The notes: a model not told the origin generated them from the letters alone. A DNA stretch of 64,000 bases from Actinoplanes subtropicus (GCF_000721705.1 NZ_JOJL01000026.1:62001-126000); one strand, 5' to 3'; positions 45,902-55,549 are shown, counted from the first letter of the stretch. Made by a program: numbers and translations.

Positions 45902-46824
45902 TCGAACCGCTCCCCCGGCTGGATCCGCAGGCCGCGAGCCCAATCGGTGGCCGGCATCGCCTTCTTCCCGGCCGCGCGCACCTCGCCCAGCGCGACCGGC
46001 GTGGTCGCCGTGCCCACCAGCACCTGGGCCCGCTCGACGGCGAGATCACCGGGGGGCAGAGACGGGCCGTTGGCGATCGGGTGCACTGGGCCCAATTTGA
46101 CCCTCTCATTCCGAAATGTGGTAAATGCCCCGGGGGCCGGGGTGCACGCCCGGATGCGTCGATCAACGGCAAAGGCCGGATCGTTCCAGCGAACACGCGC
46201 ATCGTCCACGGTGACCTTGGGCGCGAGCGACACGCCGTCCGCGGGTTGCGGATGCGCCCTGGCCGTCCCCGCCTCGATCGCGTCGAGCACCGCCACCAGC
46301 AACCCGGCGCCCGCATCGGCGAGCCGGCCGAGCAGGTCACCGGACGTGTCCGCCGGGCGGATCTCCTCGGTCAGCGTCCCGTAGACCGGCCCGGTGTCCA
46401 GCCCCGCCTCCAGCTCGAACACGCTCGCCCCGGTCACCTCGTCGCCGTGCAGCACCGCGTGCTGCACCGGCGCGGCGCCCCGCCAGGCGGGCAGCAGCGA
46501 GAAGTGCAGGTTCACCCAGCCGTGCTTCGGGATCTCCAGCGCGCTCGGCGGCACCAGCGCGCCATAGGCGACCACCGGCACGCAATCGGGCGCGAGCTGC
46601 CGCAGCCGCTCCTGGAACTCCGGCTCCCGGGGCCTGGCCGGGGTCAGCACCTCGACGCCGTGCTCGTCGGCCCACGCCCCGGCGGGCGAGCGCACCAGGT
46701 GGCGCCCCCGACCGGCCGGCGCGTCCGGCCGGGTCAGCACGGCGACCAGCTCGTGGCGGGAGGCGGCGATGGCGTCGAGGCTGGGCACGGCGACGGCCGG
46801 CGTACCGGCGAAGACGAGACGCAT
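45898..46824 (-). CDS. fmt: Methionyl-tRNA formyltransferase
   Basis: 308 residues. Formylates Met-tRNA(fMet) with 10-formyl-[20 protein letters not shown] at the start, the catalytic Asn/His loop [20 protein letters not shown], and the C-terminal OB-fold. Start ATG 46824 is 5 bases after the def stop. It pairs with def, which removes the formyl group later. Confidence 0.97.
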   Translation of the reverse strand: MRLVFAGTPAVAVPSLDAIAASRHELVAVLTRPDAPAGRGRHLVRSPAGAWADEHGVEVLTPARPREPEFQERLRQLAPDCVPVVAYGALVPPSALEIPKHGWVNLHFSLLPAWRGAAPVQHAVLHGDEVTGASVFELEAGLDTGPVYGTLTEEIRPADTSGDLLGRLADAGAGLLVAVLDAIEAGTARAHPQPADGVSLAPKVTVDDARVRWNDPAFAVDRRIRACTPAPGAFTTFRNERVKLGPVHPIANGPSLPPGDLAVERAQVLVGTATTPVALGEVRAAGKKAMPATDWARGLRIQPGERFE

Positions 46825-46829
46825 GCCGG

Positions 46830-47387
46830 TCACCGCCCCAGCCCGAAGATGCCCCGGCCGTGCGGGCTCTCCTTGATCGTCGGGGGCCGGCCGGCGTCGT
46901 ACCACTCGGCCGCGCGGATCTGCTTCATCGCGTCCTTGCGCGAGGCGGCGTCCAGCCGGTCGAGGAACAGCACCCCGTCGAGATGATCGGTCTCGTGCTG
47001 CACGCAGCGCGACATCAGGCCGGTGCCGACCACCTGGATCGGATCGCCGTACTCGTTGAAGCCCGCCGCAATGACGTTTTGCCGGCGCTTGGTGTCGATG
47101 TAGATGCCCGGGATCGAGAGGCAGCCCTCCGGCCCGTCCTGCTCCTCCTCGTCGGGGAAGGACAGCACCGGGTTCACGAGGTGGCCCACCACGTCGTCCA
47201 CGTCGAAGCTGAACACGCGCAACCCGACGCCGAGCTGCGGGGCGGCCAGGCCGGCGCCGCCCTCGTCCTGCATGGTCTCGACCAGGTCGCGCACGAGGGC
47301 GCGCAGCTCCTTGTCGAAATCCACGACGGGGTCGGCCGGCGTCCGCAGCACGGGATCGCCGAAGAGTCGGATGGGCTGAACGGTCAC
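46830..47387 (-). CDS. def: Peptide deformylase
   Basis: 185 residues with the three metal-site motifs: [23 protein letters not shown] and [12 protein letters not shown]. Type II-like in length. Removes the formyl group from new proteins. Start GTG 47387. The gap to the P450 stop is 29 bases, so read-through from the P450 gene is possible. Confidence 0.96.
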   Translation of the reverse strand: MTVQPIRLFGDPVLRTPADPVVDFDKELRALVRDLVETMQDEGGAGLAAPQLGVGLRVFSFDVDDVVGHLVNPVLSFPDEEEQDGPEGCLSIPGIYIDTKRRQNVIAAGFNEYGDPIQVVGTGLMSRCVQHETDHLDGVLFLDRLDAASRKDAMKQIRAAEWYDAGRPPTIKESPHGRGIFGLGR

Positions 47388-47416
47388 CCGGTCAGTCTAC
47401 GGAGTGCCATCTGGCG

Positions 47417-48625
47417 TCATCCCGCCAGCGTGACCGGTACCTCGCGCCAGCCGCGCAGGTTCATCCGGGGACGCCGGCGCGGCCGGGCGATCAGCTCCAT
47501 CTCGGGGAAGCGGCGCAGCAGCGCGGGCAGCGCGACCTGCGCCTCCAGCCGGGCCAGCGGGGCGCCGAGGCAGTAGTGGACGCCCGCGCCGAACGACAGC
47601 GGCGGCGGCCCGATGCGCTCGGGTTCGAACAGGTCCGGTTTCGGGAACCGCACCGGGTCGCGGTTGGCCGCGCCGAGCAGCAGGAGCAGCTCGCTGCCGG
47701 GCGGGACCCCGAGGCCGGCGACCTCGCTCGCGCCCTCCGCCCGGCGCGAGGTGATCTGCACGGGCGAATCAAGGCGCAGGACCTCTTCGACGTACGCCGG
47801 AGCCAGCGCCGGATCGTCGCGCAGCTGTTGCGCGTACGCCGGATGGTCGAGGGCCAGGACGATCCCGTTGGCGATCAGGTTCGTGGTCGTCTCGAAGCCG
47901 GCGACCAGCAGCAGCGCGAGGTTGGCCAGCAGCTCGTCGCCGGTGAGCCGCTCGCCTTCCGCCTCCTGCGCGGCGGCGAGCGCGGTGACCAGGTCGTCCC
48001 GCGGATCGGCCCGCCGCACGGCGACCAGCCGCCCGAAGTAGTCGGTCAGCTCGTCGGCGGCCGCGTCGGCCTGCTTGCGGTCGTCGTCGCTCCAATTCAG
48101 CTCGAGCACGCCGGTGAGCGCGGCGGCCAGCTCACGGAACCGCCCCCGATCCGCGGCCGGCACCCCCAGCAGAGCGGTGATCACCCGGATCGGCAGCGGA
48201 TAAGCCAGCCGGGCAACAAGATCAAGGCCTCTTGCGTACGGGGTGAGCTCGTCGAGCAGTTCGCCCACCTGCTGGGTGATGACCCCCCGCAGCGCACCGA
48301 CCCGCCGGGCGGTGAAGACGCCCGCGGCGAGCCGCCGCATGCGCGTATGCCGGGGCGGGTTCGCCCGCAACATCGAGTCGGCGAACAGGGCGACGGCCCG
48401 GTACTCCCGCCACCCCGGCCAGAGCGCATCCAGCCGATTGGCGTCGATGGTCTGCATGGCACTGTCCCGAAGCGCCTTGTCGACGGCGTCATACCCGTTG
48501 ACGAGGAACGCCCGATCCCCGAACTGCAGCACCTGCCCGTGCGCGTGCAGCGCCGCGTAGGCCTCGTTCGGATCGACGTCGCCCGCGGACGTGAGCAGCA
48601 GCTCGGCGGCCTCCAGCGCATCCAT
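47417..48625 (-). CDS. Cytochrome P450
   Basis: 402-residue soluble bacterial P450. Oxygen-binding helix I reads LLLVAGFETTTNLIANG, the ExxR pair is in EEVLRLDSPVQ, and the heme loop is LSFGAGVHYCLGAPLARLE. Electron partners are not encoded here. Start ATG 48625. Upstream lies the priA repeat array; the open frame there (to 49123) is repeat-derived, not P450. The substrate cannot be guessed; it sits between housekeeping genes. Confidence 0.94.
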   Translation of the reverse strand: MDALEAAELLLTSAGDVDPNEAYAALHAHGQVLQFGDRAFLVNGYDAVDKALRDSAMQTIDANRLDALWPGWREYRAVALFADSMLRANPPRHTRMRRLAAGVFTARRVGALRGVITQQVGELLDELTPYARGLDLVARLAYPLPIRVITALLGVPAADRGRFRELAAALTGVLELNWSDDDRKQADAAADELTDYFGRLVAVRRADPRDDLVTALAAAQEAEGERLTGDELLANLALLLVAGFETTTNLIANGIVLALDHPAYAQQLRDDPALAPAYVEEVLRLDSPVQITSRRAEGASEVAGLGVPPGSELLLLLGAANRDPVRFPKPDLFEPERIGPPPLSFGAGVHYCLGAPLARLEAQVALPALLRRFPEMELIARPRRRPRMNLRGWREVPVTLAG

Positions 48626-51059
48626 CCTGAGATTTTCCACGGTGCCCGCGCCGCCCGCCACATATGTGATCGCCAGCCGCCCGGCGGGCCGCTCCCAGAC
48701 AGAGGACCGCCCCAAGACAGCGGGCCGCACCCAGCCGAGCCGCCCCAACGGGCCGCACCCAGCCGAGCCGCCCCCAACGGGCCGCACCCAGCCGAGCCGC
48801 CCCCGGCCGGCCGCACCCAGCCGGGCCGCCCCCGGCCGGCCCGCTCCCAGCCGGGCCGCCCCCGGCCGGCCCGCTCCCAGCCGGGCCGCCCCCGGCCGGG
48901 CGGCCCCCGGCCGGCCCGCTCCCAGCCGGGCGGCCCGCTCCCAGCCGGGCGGCCCGCTCCCAGCCGGGCGGCCCGCTCCCAGCCGGGCGGCCCGCTCCCA
49001 GCCTCCGGACGGTGAGCGTGGCCTTCTTGGCGCTGCGCACGGCCGCGGCCTCGTGCAGGGCGCGCGCCATCGCGGCGGCCTGCGAGCGCGACGTGCGAAC
49101 CAGCATCCGCTCCTGGTCGTCATCGGCCGGGACGGGCCCGAGCACCTCCGTCCCGGCCGGCAGCCGGGCCACGGCGAGCAGCTCGGCGACCGCCGCCGGC
49201 TTCCCGGTGAGGCTGGCCATCCGCGCGGCCGGCGGAAAGCCCAGCTCCCGCCGCTCGGCCAGCTCCCGTTCCGCGAACCAGCCCGGCTCCCACCGGATCA
49301 GCGCCTGCACCGTGGCGAGCGACCCGTCGGCCACCACGACGACCCGGCCGCCGTCGGGCGCCGAGCGGGCCAGCGCCGAAGCGTTCAGCCAGCGCCGCAT
49401 CGTCTCCTCGGCGGCCCGCAGGTCGGAGCGGGTCAGCAGGGCCCACGTGTCGAGCAGCAGCACCGCGCCATATCCGCCCTCGGCATGCGGCTCGGCCCCC
49501 GGCGTGGCCACCACGACGGCCGCCTCGGCGGGCACGGTCTCGAGGATCTCGTCCCGCCCCGAGGTGCGCACCGGCACCCCCGGGAAGGCCCTCCCCAGCT
49601 CCTCGGCCGTGCGCCGCGCCCCGGTCACCGAGGCCCGCAGCCGCCGCCCGCCACAGGCCGGGCAGGCGTAACCGGCCGACACCCGCCCGCACCACCGGCA
49701 GGCCGGCACGTCCCGGGCCCCGGCCAGCGCGAGCGGCCCCGAGCAGTGCGGGCACCGGGCCGGCGTCCGGCACTCCGCGCAGGCCACCGACGGCAGATAT
49801 CCCCGGCGCGGCACCTGCACGAGCACCGGCGCCCCGGCCTGCAACGCCTTACGGGCCGTCTCCCAGGCGAGGCTGGGCAGCCGGGCCGTGGCGGCCCCCG
49901 GGTCGCGCGCCAGCTGCGGATCGTCCCCGGTCGGCGCGACCGCCGGCGCCCGCCCCCGCAGCACGTCCCGAGTCGCCGTGATCTCCTTGGCCCAGCCCGT
50001 CTCCAGCAGCAGCTGCGCCTCCCCCGTGCGGGTGTGCCCCGCCACCAGCGCCGCGCAGTCGGCCAGGCTGGCCCGGGTCAGCAGCACCTCCCGCGCGTGC
50101 GGATAGGGCGCCCGCGGCTCGGCGTGCAGGTCGTCCCCGTCATCCCAGATCACCACCAGCCCGAGCTTCGCGACCGGCGCCCACATGGCCGCCCGGGTCC
50201 CCACCACCACCGGAATCCGATGTCGGCTTGCCGCCAGAAATCGCCGATACCGCTCGGCCGGCCCCAACGCCGCATTCAGCGCAACGTGCCGCCCCTCCCC
50301 GAGCACATCCCCGAGCGCTCGATCAACCCGCTCCAGGTCTCTCGCATCCGCAACAACGATGACGACTCCACGCCCGGCCCGCACGGTGGCCGCAGCCGCC
50401 TCGGCGATCCGAGCCGCCCAGTCCTCCCCCGGCAACGCCCCCCAGACGGCCCGCGCCGAACGCCCGTCCTCCAGCGTCCGCAGGAACGCCGGCCCGGCCG
50501 CATACGAACCCCACCCGCCCTCGGCGGGCGCCCGCATCTCCGCCGGATTTGAACCTGCGACCCGTTGACCCCCAGTCAATGGCGCGTCGCCCAAATCGGT
50601 GTCCGCCGGGGGACGTGAACCCCCACGTGCGTCATCCACATCGGACGGCTCGGCGCCCTTGGCCGCCTGCGCCTCGACCCGGGCATGCCGGGGCGGCACC
50701 GCCAGTCGCAGCACATCACACAGATTCCCGGCATATCGGTCGGCGACCGCCCGGGCGAGCCGCGCCACCTCCGGATCCAGCACCCGCTCAGGCGAGACCA
50801 CTTTGTCCAAATAGGCCAGCTTGCCCTCGTGCGGCGACGACTCGACCCGCTCCAGCAGGAACCCGGCCACCAGCTGCCCGGCAAACCGCACCTTGACCCG
50901 CACCCCGGGCTGGGCGGCCTCGTCATCGGCCGCCGGCACGAGATAGTCGAAGGGCCGATCAAGATGCGGCAACGGCACATCGACGCACACCCGAGCCACC
51001 GGCAACGTCTCGGCCGGCACCCGCTCGCTGCGTGCGCTCCTGCTACTCACGCCCACCAT
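48489..51059 (-). CDS. priA: Primosomal protein PriA (helicase-dead type) with repeat-derived C-terminal extension and tRNA-like insert
   Basis: 856 residues against about 650-700 usual. DNA-binding domain (about 15-125: VCVDVPLPHLDRPFDYLVP), then a helicase core with decayed motifs: AVWGALPGEDW stands where GKT should be, and IWDDGDDLHAE replaces DEEH. The eight zinc Cys (CAECRTPARCPHC ... CRWCGRVSAGYACPAC) remain. This decay is usual in actinobacteria, where the protein is thought to guide primosome assembly without unwinding. Two oddities: residues about 140-175 are read through tRNA-like DNA, and after about residue 683 (TLTVRRLG) the frame enters a minisatellite and runs on to 48489, into the P450 gene in another frame. 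Start ATG 51059. Confidence 0.88.
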   Translation of the reverse strand: MVGVSSRSARSERVPAETLPVARVCVDVPLPHLDRPFDYLVPAADDEAAQPGVRVKVRFAGQLVAGFLLERVESSPHEGKLAYLDKVVSPERVLDPEVARLARAVADRYAGNLCDVLRLAVPPRHARVEAQAAKGAEPSDVDDARGGSRPPADTDLGDAPLTGGQRVAGSNPAEMRAPAEGGWGSYAAGPAFLRTLEDGRSARAVWGALPGEDWAARIAEAAAATVRAGRGVVIVVADARDLERVDRALGDVLGEGRHVALNAALGPAERYRRFLAASRHRIPVVVGTRAAMWAPVAKLGLVVIWDDGDDLHAEPRAPYPHAREVLLTRASLADCAALVAGHTRTGEAQLLLETGWAKEITATRDVLRGRAPAVAPTGDDPQLARDPGAATARLPSLAWETARKALQAGAPVLVQVPRRGYLPSVACAECRTPARCPHCSGPLALAGARDVPACRWCGRVSAGYACPACGGRRLRASVTGARRTAEELGRAFPGVPVRTSGRDEILETVPAEAAVVVATPGAEPHAEGGYGAVLLLDTWALLTRSDLRAAEETMRRWLNASALARSAPDGGRVVVVADGSLATVQALIRWEPGWFAERELAERRELGFPPAARMASLTGKPAAVAELLAVARLPAGTEVLGPVPADDDQERMLVRTSRSQAAAMARALHEAAAVRSAKKATLTVRRLGAGRPAGSGPPGWERAARLGAGRPAGSGPAGGRPAGGGPAGSGPAGGGPAGSGPAGGGPAGCGRPGAARLGAARWGRLGWVRPVGAARLGAARCLGAVLCLGAARRAAGDHICGGRRGHRGKSQDGCAGGRRAAAHVRGRRRSERGLRGAARARAGAAVRGSGVPRQRV
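48672..49005. repeat. Graded minisatellite at the priA 3' end
   Basis: Tandem units that change along the array: 28-29-bp units at low coordinates (AGCCGAGCCGCCCCAACGGG type), then 30-bp units (AGCCGGGCCGCCCCCGGCCG type), then about five 19-bp units (AGCCGGGCGGCCCGCTCCC) up to 49003. The GC-only units lack stop codons in all three minus-strand frames, so both the priA and P450 frames stay open through it. Confidence 0.92.
50545..50624 (-). other. tRNA-like segment inside priA (3' half of tRNA-Pro GGG plus a second T-arm-like hairpin)
   Basis: Read on the minus strand, 50579-50545 gives TTGACTGGGGGTCAA (anticodon stem and loop, anticodon GGG) then CGGGTCGCAGG and the T-loop GGTTCAAATCC. This is nearly identical to actinobacterial tRNA-Pro(GGG). 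Upstream at 50624-50608 lies GGGGG-TTCACGT-CCCCC, a second T-arm look-alike lacking the conserved A58. The D-arm and acceptor do not fold, so it is not a working tRNA. The priA frame passes through both pieces. Confidence 0.6.
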
Positions 51060-51289
51060 TTTGCCGAGAGCCTCTGACAATTCCCGCGCGCTCCCTGCCA
51101 GACAATTCGGAAATGTCGGAGATACCGGTACGGCCGTCGGTAACTTTCCTCGAACGAGCATGACGACGACGGCCGCGCCAGCCGTCGGTCTTGGGCCGGG
51201 CCCGCCCGGCAGCCGGACGCGGAGCCGGTGTTGCACTCAGCCGGTCCGCCACACCGGGGACTCATCCCACCCGTACGGTAAAGGCGCGA
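51060..51289. other. Non-coding gap upstream of priA
   Basis: Contains no credible gene. A priA promoter should lie here on the minus strand, but I see no pair of hexamers worth naming. Confidence 0.4.
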
Positions 51290-51365
51290 AAGCTGATCAC
51301 TCAGATCTCCCGCCGAAGAACGTGCGGAAGCTGATCACTCAGGTCTCCGCGGCGAACGCGCGGAA
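51290..51365. repeat. 38-bp direct repeat between metK and priA
   Basis: AAGCTGATCACTCAGATCTC at 51290 and AAGCTGATCACTCAGGTCTC at 51328, with similar following sequence; period 38. Each copy holds the palindrome TGATCA. Shorter GAACGCGCGGAA repeats follow to 51390. Confidence 0.85.
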
Positions 51366-51390
51366 CTCGCGGAAAGTCCGGAACGCGCGG

Positions 51391-51420
51391 AAAACGCCCC
51401 GGGGAATCCCCGGGGCGTTT
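51391..51420 (-). terminator. metK: Terminator of metK
   Basis: Perfect 12-bp stem AACGCCCCGGGG / CCCCGGGGCGTT with a 3-base loop, followed on the minus strand by TTTT. It lies 14 bases past the metK stop. It also has TTT on the other strand, so it may work both ways. Confidence 0.9.
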
Positions 51421-51433
51421 CGGAGCGGAACCG

Positions 51434-52624
51434 TCAGGCGGCCGCGTTCTTCAGGTCCTGCGCGCGCTCCGTGCTCTCCCACAGCAGCTCCGGCAACTCG
51501 CGGCCGAAGTGGCCGTAGGCCGCCGTCTGCTGGTATATCGGGCGGAGCAGGTCGAGGTCGCGGATGATCGCGGCCGGCCGCAGGTCGAAGACCTCGCCGA
51601 TCGCCTTCTCGATCCGCTCGACCGGCACGTTCTCGGTGCCGAACGTCTCGACGAACAGCGAGACCGGGTGCGCCTTGCCGATCGCGTAGGCGACCTGCGC
51701 CTCGCACCGCTCGGCCAGGCCGGCGGCGACGACGTTCTTGGCGACCCAGCGCATCGCGTACGCCGCGGAACGGTCCACCTTGGACGGGTCCTTGCCGCTG
51801 AACGCGCCGCCGCCGTGCCGGGCGTAGCCGCCGTACGTGTCGACGATGATCTTGCGGCCGGTGAGGCCGGCGTCGCCCATCGGGCCGCCGATCTCGAAGC
51901 GGCCGGTCGGGTTGACCAGCAGCCGGTAGCCCTCGGTGTCGAGGCCGAGGCCCTCCAGCTCGGGCGCGATCACGTGCTCGCGGATGTCCGGCGTGAGCAG
52001 CGACTCGAGCGAGATGTCGGCGGCGTGCTGCGACGAGACGACCACGGTGTCGAGGCGGACCGGCTTGAGCCCGTCGTACTCGATGGTGACCTGGGTCTTG
52101 CCGTCCGGCCGCAGGTAGGGGATCGTGCCGTCCTTGCGGGCGGCGGCCAGGCGACGGGCCAGGCGGTGGGCGAGCGCGATCGGCAGCGGCATCAGCTCGG
52201 GGGTCTCCGAGCAGGCGAAGCCGAACATCATGCCCTGGTCGCCGGCGCCCTGCGAGTCGAGGATGTGCTCGGAGTCGCCCTCGCGCAGCTCGATGGCGCT
52301 GTCCACGCCCTGCGCGATGTCGGGCGACTGCGCGCCGATGGAGACGCTCACGCCGCAGGAGGCGCCGTCGAAGCCCTTCTTCGACGAGTCGTACCCGATG
52401 CGCAGGATGGTCTCGCGCACGATGCTCGGGATGTCGGCGTACGCCTGGGTGGTTACCTCGCCGGCCACGTGGACCTGACCGGTGGTGATGAGCGTCTCCA
52501 CCGCCACCCGGCTGCGCGGGTCCTGGGTCAGCAGGGCGTCGAGAATGCCGTCGCTGATCTGGTCAGCGATCTTGTCCGGGTGGCCTTCCGTGACCGACTC
52601 GGAGGTGAACAGGCGGCGTGCCAC
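51434..52624 (-). CDS. metK: S-adenosylmethionine synthetase
   Basis: 396 residues. [20 protein letters not shown] at the start, the ATP motif [12 protein letters not shown], and the phosphate loop [16 protein letters not shown]. Makes SAM, which the window's many methyltransferases use and which BioA uses as amino donor. Start GTG 52624 with GAGGAG 5 bases before; the open frame further up has no homology. It ends at a strong terminator. Confidence 0.97.
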   Translation of the reverse strand: MARRLFTSESVTEGHPDKIADQISDGILDALLTQDPRSRVAVETLITTGQVHVAGEVTTQAYADIPSIVRETILRIGYDSSKKGFDGASCGVSVSIGAQSPDIAQGVDSAIELREGDSEHILDSQGAGDQGMMFGFACSETPELMPLPIALAHRLARRLAAARKDGTIPYLRPDGKTQVTIEYDGLKPVRLDTVVVSSQHAADISLESLLTPDIREHVIAPELEGLGLDTEGYRLLVNPTGRFEIGGPMGDAGLTGRKIIVDTYGGYARHGGGAFSGKDPSKVDRSAAYAMRWVAKNVVAAGLAERCEAQVAYAIGKAHPVSLFVETFGTENVPVERIEKAIGEVFDLRPAAIIRDLDLLRPIYQQTAAYGHFGRELPELLWESTERAQDLKNAAA

Positions 52625-52663
52625 GGTGCTCCTCAGCTTGTCGAAGTACAAACGTATCGCGAG

Positions 52664-52693
52664 AGTGTAGTCACGCCGCGCGGGCGCGGTCAC
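52664..52693 (-). promoter_or_regulatory. Candidate metK promoter
   Basis: On the minus strand GTGACC (52693-52688), 18 bases, then TACACT (52669-52664), about 40 bases before the metK start. Reasonable sigma-70-type geometry. Confidence 0.4.
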
Positions 52694-52700
52694 CCGGGTG

Positions 52701-53918
52701 CTAGGTCGTCCGACCGTCGCCGACCAGGGATTCCAGGACGCCGATCGCCCGATCCCAAATCATATCGGCCACATCGTCTTTACGTAATTCACCGAGAGTT
52801 GTCGTGGTTCCGTCCGCCCCGAGCAGGGTGACCTCGTTGTGATCACGGCCGAACACCCGGTCCGGACCGACCTCGTTCACCACGATCAGGTCGGCACGTT
52901 TCCTCACCAACTTAGCTCTCGCGTGCTCGATCGCGTCGTGCGTCTCGGCGGCGAACGCGACCAGCACCTGACCGGCCCGTTTGTTCGCACCCAGTTCGGC
53001 GGCGATGTCCGGGTTCGTCACGAGTGCGATGGGTTCCGGCGTACCCGCATCGGTCTTCTTGATCTTTTGTTGCGCGATCGTTGCCGGGCGGAAGTCGGCG
53101 GGCGCGGCCGCCATCACCACGACGTCGGCGTCACCGGCCACTTTGATCACGGCCGCACGCAGGTCTTCCGTCGTGCCGACCCGGATGATCTCGACACCCG
53201 CGGGGTCGGGCAGCGTGACGTTCGCGGCGATCAACGTCACTCGCGCGCCGCGGGCCGCCGCCGCCTTGGCGAGCGCGTAACCCTGCTTGCCCGACGACCG
53301 GTTTCCGAGGAATCGCACCGGATCGAGCGGTTCGCGCGTGCCGCCCGCGGTCACCACCACATGCCGCCCGGCCAAATCAAGATCAAGACCACGATTGCGT
53401 ACGCGCAGAGCCAGCTCGAAGATCGTCTCCGGGTCCGGCAGCCGGCCCTTGCCGGTGTCCGCGCCGGTGAGCCGCCCCACGGCCGGCTCGATGACGATCG
53501 CCCCGCGCTCACGCAAGGTAGCCACGTTGGCACGCGTAGCCGGGTTCTCCCACATCTCGGTGTGCATGGCCGGCGCGTAAACGATCGGACAGGTCGCCGT
53601 GAGCAGGGTGTTGGTCAGCAGGTCGTCGGCGATGCCGTGGGCGGCCTTGGCGAGCAGGTCGGCTGTGGCGGGCGCCACCACGACCAAGTCGGCTTTCCGA
53701 CCGATCCGCACGTGCGGCACCTCGTGCGCGTCGTCCCACACCTCGGTGGCGACCGGCCGGCCGGACAGCGCGGCCCAGGTCGGCGCCCCGACGAACTTCA
53801 GCGCCGACGCGGTCGGCACCACCCGCACCCCGTGCCCCGACTCGGTGAACAACCGCAGCAGTTCACAAGCCTTGTACGCGGCGATACCGCCACAAACCCC
53901 CAGCACGACCTCAGTCAT
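52701..53918 (-). CDS. coaBC: Bifunctional phosphopantothenoylcysteine decarboxylase/synthase
   Basis: 405 residues. CoaC half (about 1-185): [19 protein letters not shown] with FMN-binding parts, APATADLL in place of PASANT, and PAMHTEMW, the actinobacterial form of the active-site loop. CoaB half (about 186-405): [20 protein letters not shown] and [15 protein letters not shown]. Makes 4'-phosphopantetheine for coenzyme A. Start ATG 53918; it lies 221 bases after rpoZ. Confidence 0.96.
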   Translation of the reverse strand: MTEVVLGVCGGIAAYKACELLRLFTESGHGVRVVPTASALKFVGAPTWAALSGRPVATEVWDDAHEVPHVRIGRKADLVVVAPATADLLAKAAHGIADDLLTNTLLTATCPIVYAPAMHTEMWENPATRANVATLRERGAIVIEPAVGRLTGADTGKGRLPDPETIFELALRVRNRGLDLDLAGRHVVVTAGGTREPLDPVRFLGNRSSGKQGYALAKAAAARGARVTLIAANVTLPDPAGVEIIRVGTTEDLRAAVIKVAGDADVVVMAAAPADFRPATIAQQKIKKTDAGTPEPIALVTNPDIAAELGANKRAGQVLVAFAAETHDAIEHARAKLVRKRADLIVVNEVGPDRVFGRDHNEVTLLGADGTTTTLGELRKDDVADMIWDRAIGVLESLVGDGRTT

Positions 53919-54139
53919 AACCGCAATGATCCCGCGCCCCGAACCGGGACGCGGGATCACCCACGAGTTGTGTGACGACGACTGCCCGCCGTTCAGCGAC
54001 GGCGACTACCCGCCAATTCGCGGGGTGTCCGGGGCTCGGCCCCGGAGCAGAAATGCGGAGTGCTGCGGGTTCGCGTGTTCGGCGAACAGAGTCCGCCCAA
54101 GCGCTTCGCGCTTTCCGCGAACAGAGTGCACCGATCCGA

Positions 54140-54403
54140 CTACGGGTTGTCCGTGGCCTCGGCGGTCAGGAGGCCGGCGTTGATCTCGCGCATGGCGATC
54201 GACAGCGGCTTCTCCTGCGGAGTGGTCTCGACCAGGGGGCCGACATACTCCAGGAGGCCCTCGCCGAGCTGGCTGTAGTAGGCGTTGACCTGACGGGCGC
54301 GCTTGGCCGCGAAGATCACCAGCGAGTACTTCGACGAGGTCTTGTCGAGCAGCTCGTCGATGGGCGGGTTGGTGATGCCTTCGGGGTTCGCGATGGTTCC
54401 CAC
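54140..54403 (-). CDS. rpoZ: RNA polymerase omega subunit
   Basis: 87 residues. [20 protein letters not shown] then [15 protein letters not shown] is the conserved omega core that clamps the beta-prime subunit. Start GTG 54403, 13 bases after the gmk stop; co-transcribed with gmk. Confidence 0.96.
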   Translation of the reverse strand: MGTIANPEGITNPPIDELLDKTSSKYSLVIFAAKRARQVNAYYSQLGEGLLEYVGPLVETTPQEKPLSIAMREINAGLLTAEATDNP

Positions 54404-54416
54404 TGTTCAACAATCC

Positions 54417-55016
54417 TTAGTGATCTGGGGCTTGCGCGGGTGTGAGGTATAACGAACCGAGCAATCCTACCAGCTCGTCCGCCGCGCGCTCGACGAAGTC
54501 GTTGACCACCGTACGGTCGAATTCCTTCTCGGCCGCCAGCTCCTCGTCGGCGTGGGCCAGGCGACGGCGGATCGTCTCCTCGTCGTCCGTGCCGCGGCCG
54601 ATCAGCCGGCGCTTGAGCTCCTCGACGCTCGGCGGCGCGAGGAAGACCAGCTGGGCCTCGGGCATGGCGGCCCGGACCTGGCGCGCGCCCTGCAGATCGA
54701 TCTTGAGTAGGACCGGCCGGCCCTGGCTGAGCCAGCCCTCGACCTGGGCCCGCGGAGTGCCGTAGAGGTTGCCGGCGAACTCGGCCCACTCGAGCAACTG
54801 ACCGCCGTCGATCAGACGCTGGAACTGCTGACGGGTCACGAAGTGGTAGTGCTCGCCGTCGGTCTCGTAGTCGCGCTTCCTCCGCGTCGTGGCCGACACG
54901 GACAGCTTGATCCAAGGCGAGCGCGCCCGGATCAGCTCGATCACGCTGTCCTTGCCGACCCCTGACGGGCCGGAGAGGACGGTGAGGCGGGCTGCCGGGC
55001 GCGCGTCGTCATCCAT
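54417..55016 (-). CDS. gmk: Guanylate kinase
   Basis: 199 residues. P-loop [15 protein letters not shown]-binding [22 protein letters not shown], lid region [11 protein letters not shown]. Phosphorylates GMP. Start ATG 55016 was preferred; GTG 55022 and GTG 55037 are in frame. Order mihF-gmk-rpoZ is standard for actinobacteria. Confidence 0.96.
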   Translation of the reverse strand: MDDDARPAARLTVLSGPSGVGKDSVIELIRARSPWIKLSVSATTRRKRDYETDGEHYHFVTRQQFQRLIDGGQLLEWAEFAGNLYGTPRAQVEGWLSQGRPVLLKIDLQGARQVRAAMPEAQLVFLAPPSVEELKRRLIGRGTDDEETIRRRLAHADEELAAEKEFDRTVVNDFVERAADELVGLLGSLYLTPAQAPDH

Positions 55017-55048
55017 GCTCACAGGCTCATTCAACACGAGCCGGTGAG

Positions 55049-55366
55049 TCAGTTCGCAGCGAACTCCCCCAGGAGGGCCTTACGCTGCTGGTCGCCGAGA
55101 CCGCGCAGCCGGCGGCTGTCAGCGATCTTCAGCTTCTCCATGATCTGCGTCGCGCGGATCTTGCCAATGCCCGGCAGCGCCTGCAGCACGGCCGAAACCT
55201 TCAGCTTGCCGACCACCTCGTCCTCCTCCGCACGGTCGAGTACGGCGGCGAGGGTGGTCTTGCCGGACTTGAGCTGTTCCTTCAGCTCTGCCCGAGCCTT
55301 GCGAACTTCCGCGGCCTTCTCCAGCGCTGCAGCGCGCTGCTCGGGGCTCAGTGACGGGAGCGGCAC
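55049..55366 (-). CDS. mihF: Actinobacterial integration host factor
   Basis: 105 residues. Basic helices and the RNA/DNA-binding H2TH-like part [20 protein letters not shown], ending [18 protein letters not shown]. Nucleoid-associated DNA-bending protein essential in mycobacteria. Start GTG 55366. The gap of 32 bases to gmk suggests one transcript. Confidence 0.95.
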   Translation of the reverse strand: MPLPSLSPEQRAAALEKAAEVRKARAELKEQLKSGKTTLAAVLDRAEEDEVVGKLKVSAVLQALPGIGKIRATQIMEKLKIADSRRLRGLGDQQRKALLGEFAAN

Positions 55367-55432
55367 CAGTTCTCCTCAGGTCCCTATCGCGCCGTAGTCA
55401 ATACCGGCGCTTCTGTGAAACGTGGTGTGCCA

Positions 55433-55458
55433 GGGAACCAAAGGGGCATGTGGTTCCC
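55433..55458. promoter_or_regulatory. Inverted repeat upstream of mihF
   Basis: GGGAACCA-N10-TGGTTCCC, perfect 8-bp arms, 67-92 bases before the mihF start. May be an operator or a leader hairpin. A 12-bp palindrome GGGGGTACCCCC (55501-55512) lies further up. Confidence 0.4.
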
Positions 55459-55528
55459 GGCGCGGGGAAAACTAGCGGTCAACGGCGCATTCGGCAACGT
55501 GGGGGTACCCCCGTCCACGCTCCGGCAC

Positions 55529-55545
55529 GGCCTGGTAAACAGGCC
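55529..55545 (-). terminator. pyrF: Weak hairpin after pyrF
   Basis: GGCCTG-N5-CAGGCC, 5 bases past the pyrF stop. Short stem and no T-run, so termination may be partial and mihF could be read from upstream as well. Confidence 0.35.
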
Positions 55546-55549
55546 CGAC

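Noticed and set aside
48626..49123. N-terminal extension of the P450 through the repeat array
   Set aside because: P450 homology and a good ATG start at 48625. The upstream frame is open only because the repeats lack stops.
50545..50624. A working tRNA-Pro gene
   Set aside because: D-arm and acceptor stem do not form, the T-stem has a mismatch, and the segment lies in frame inside priA.
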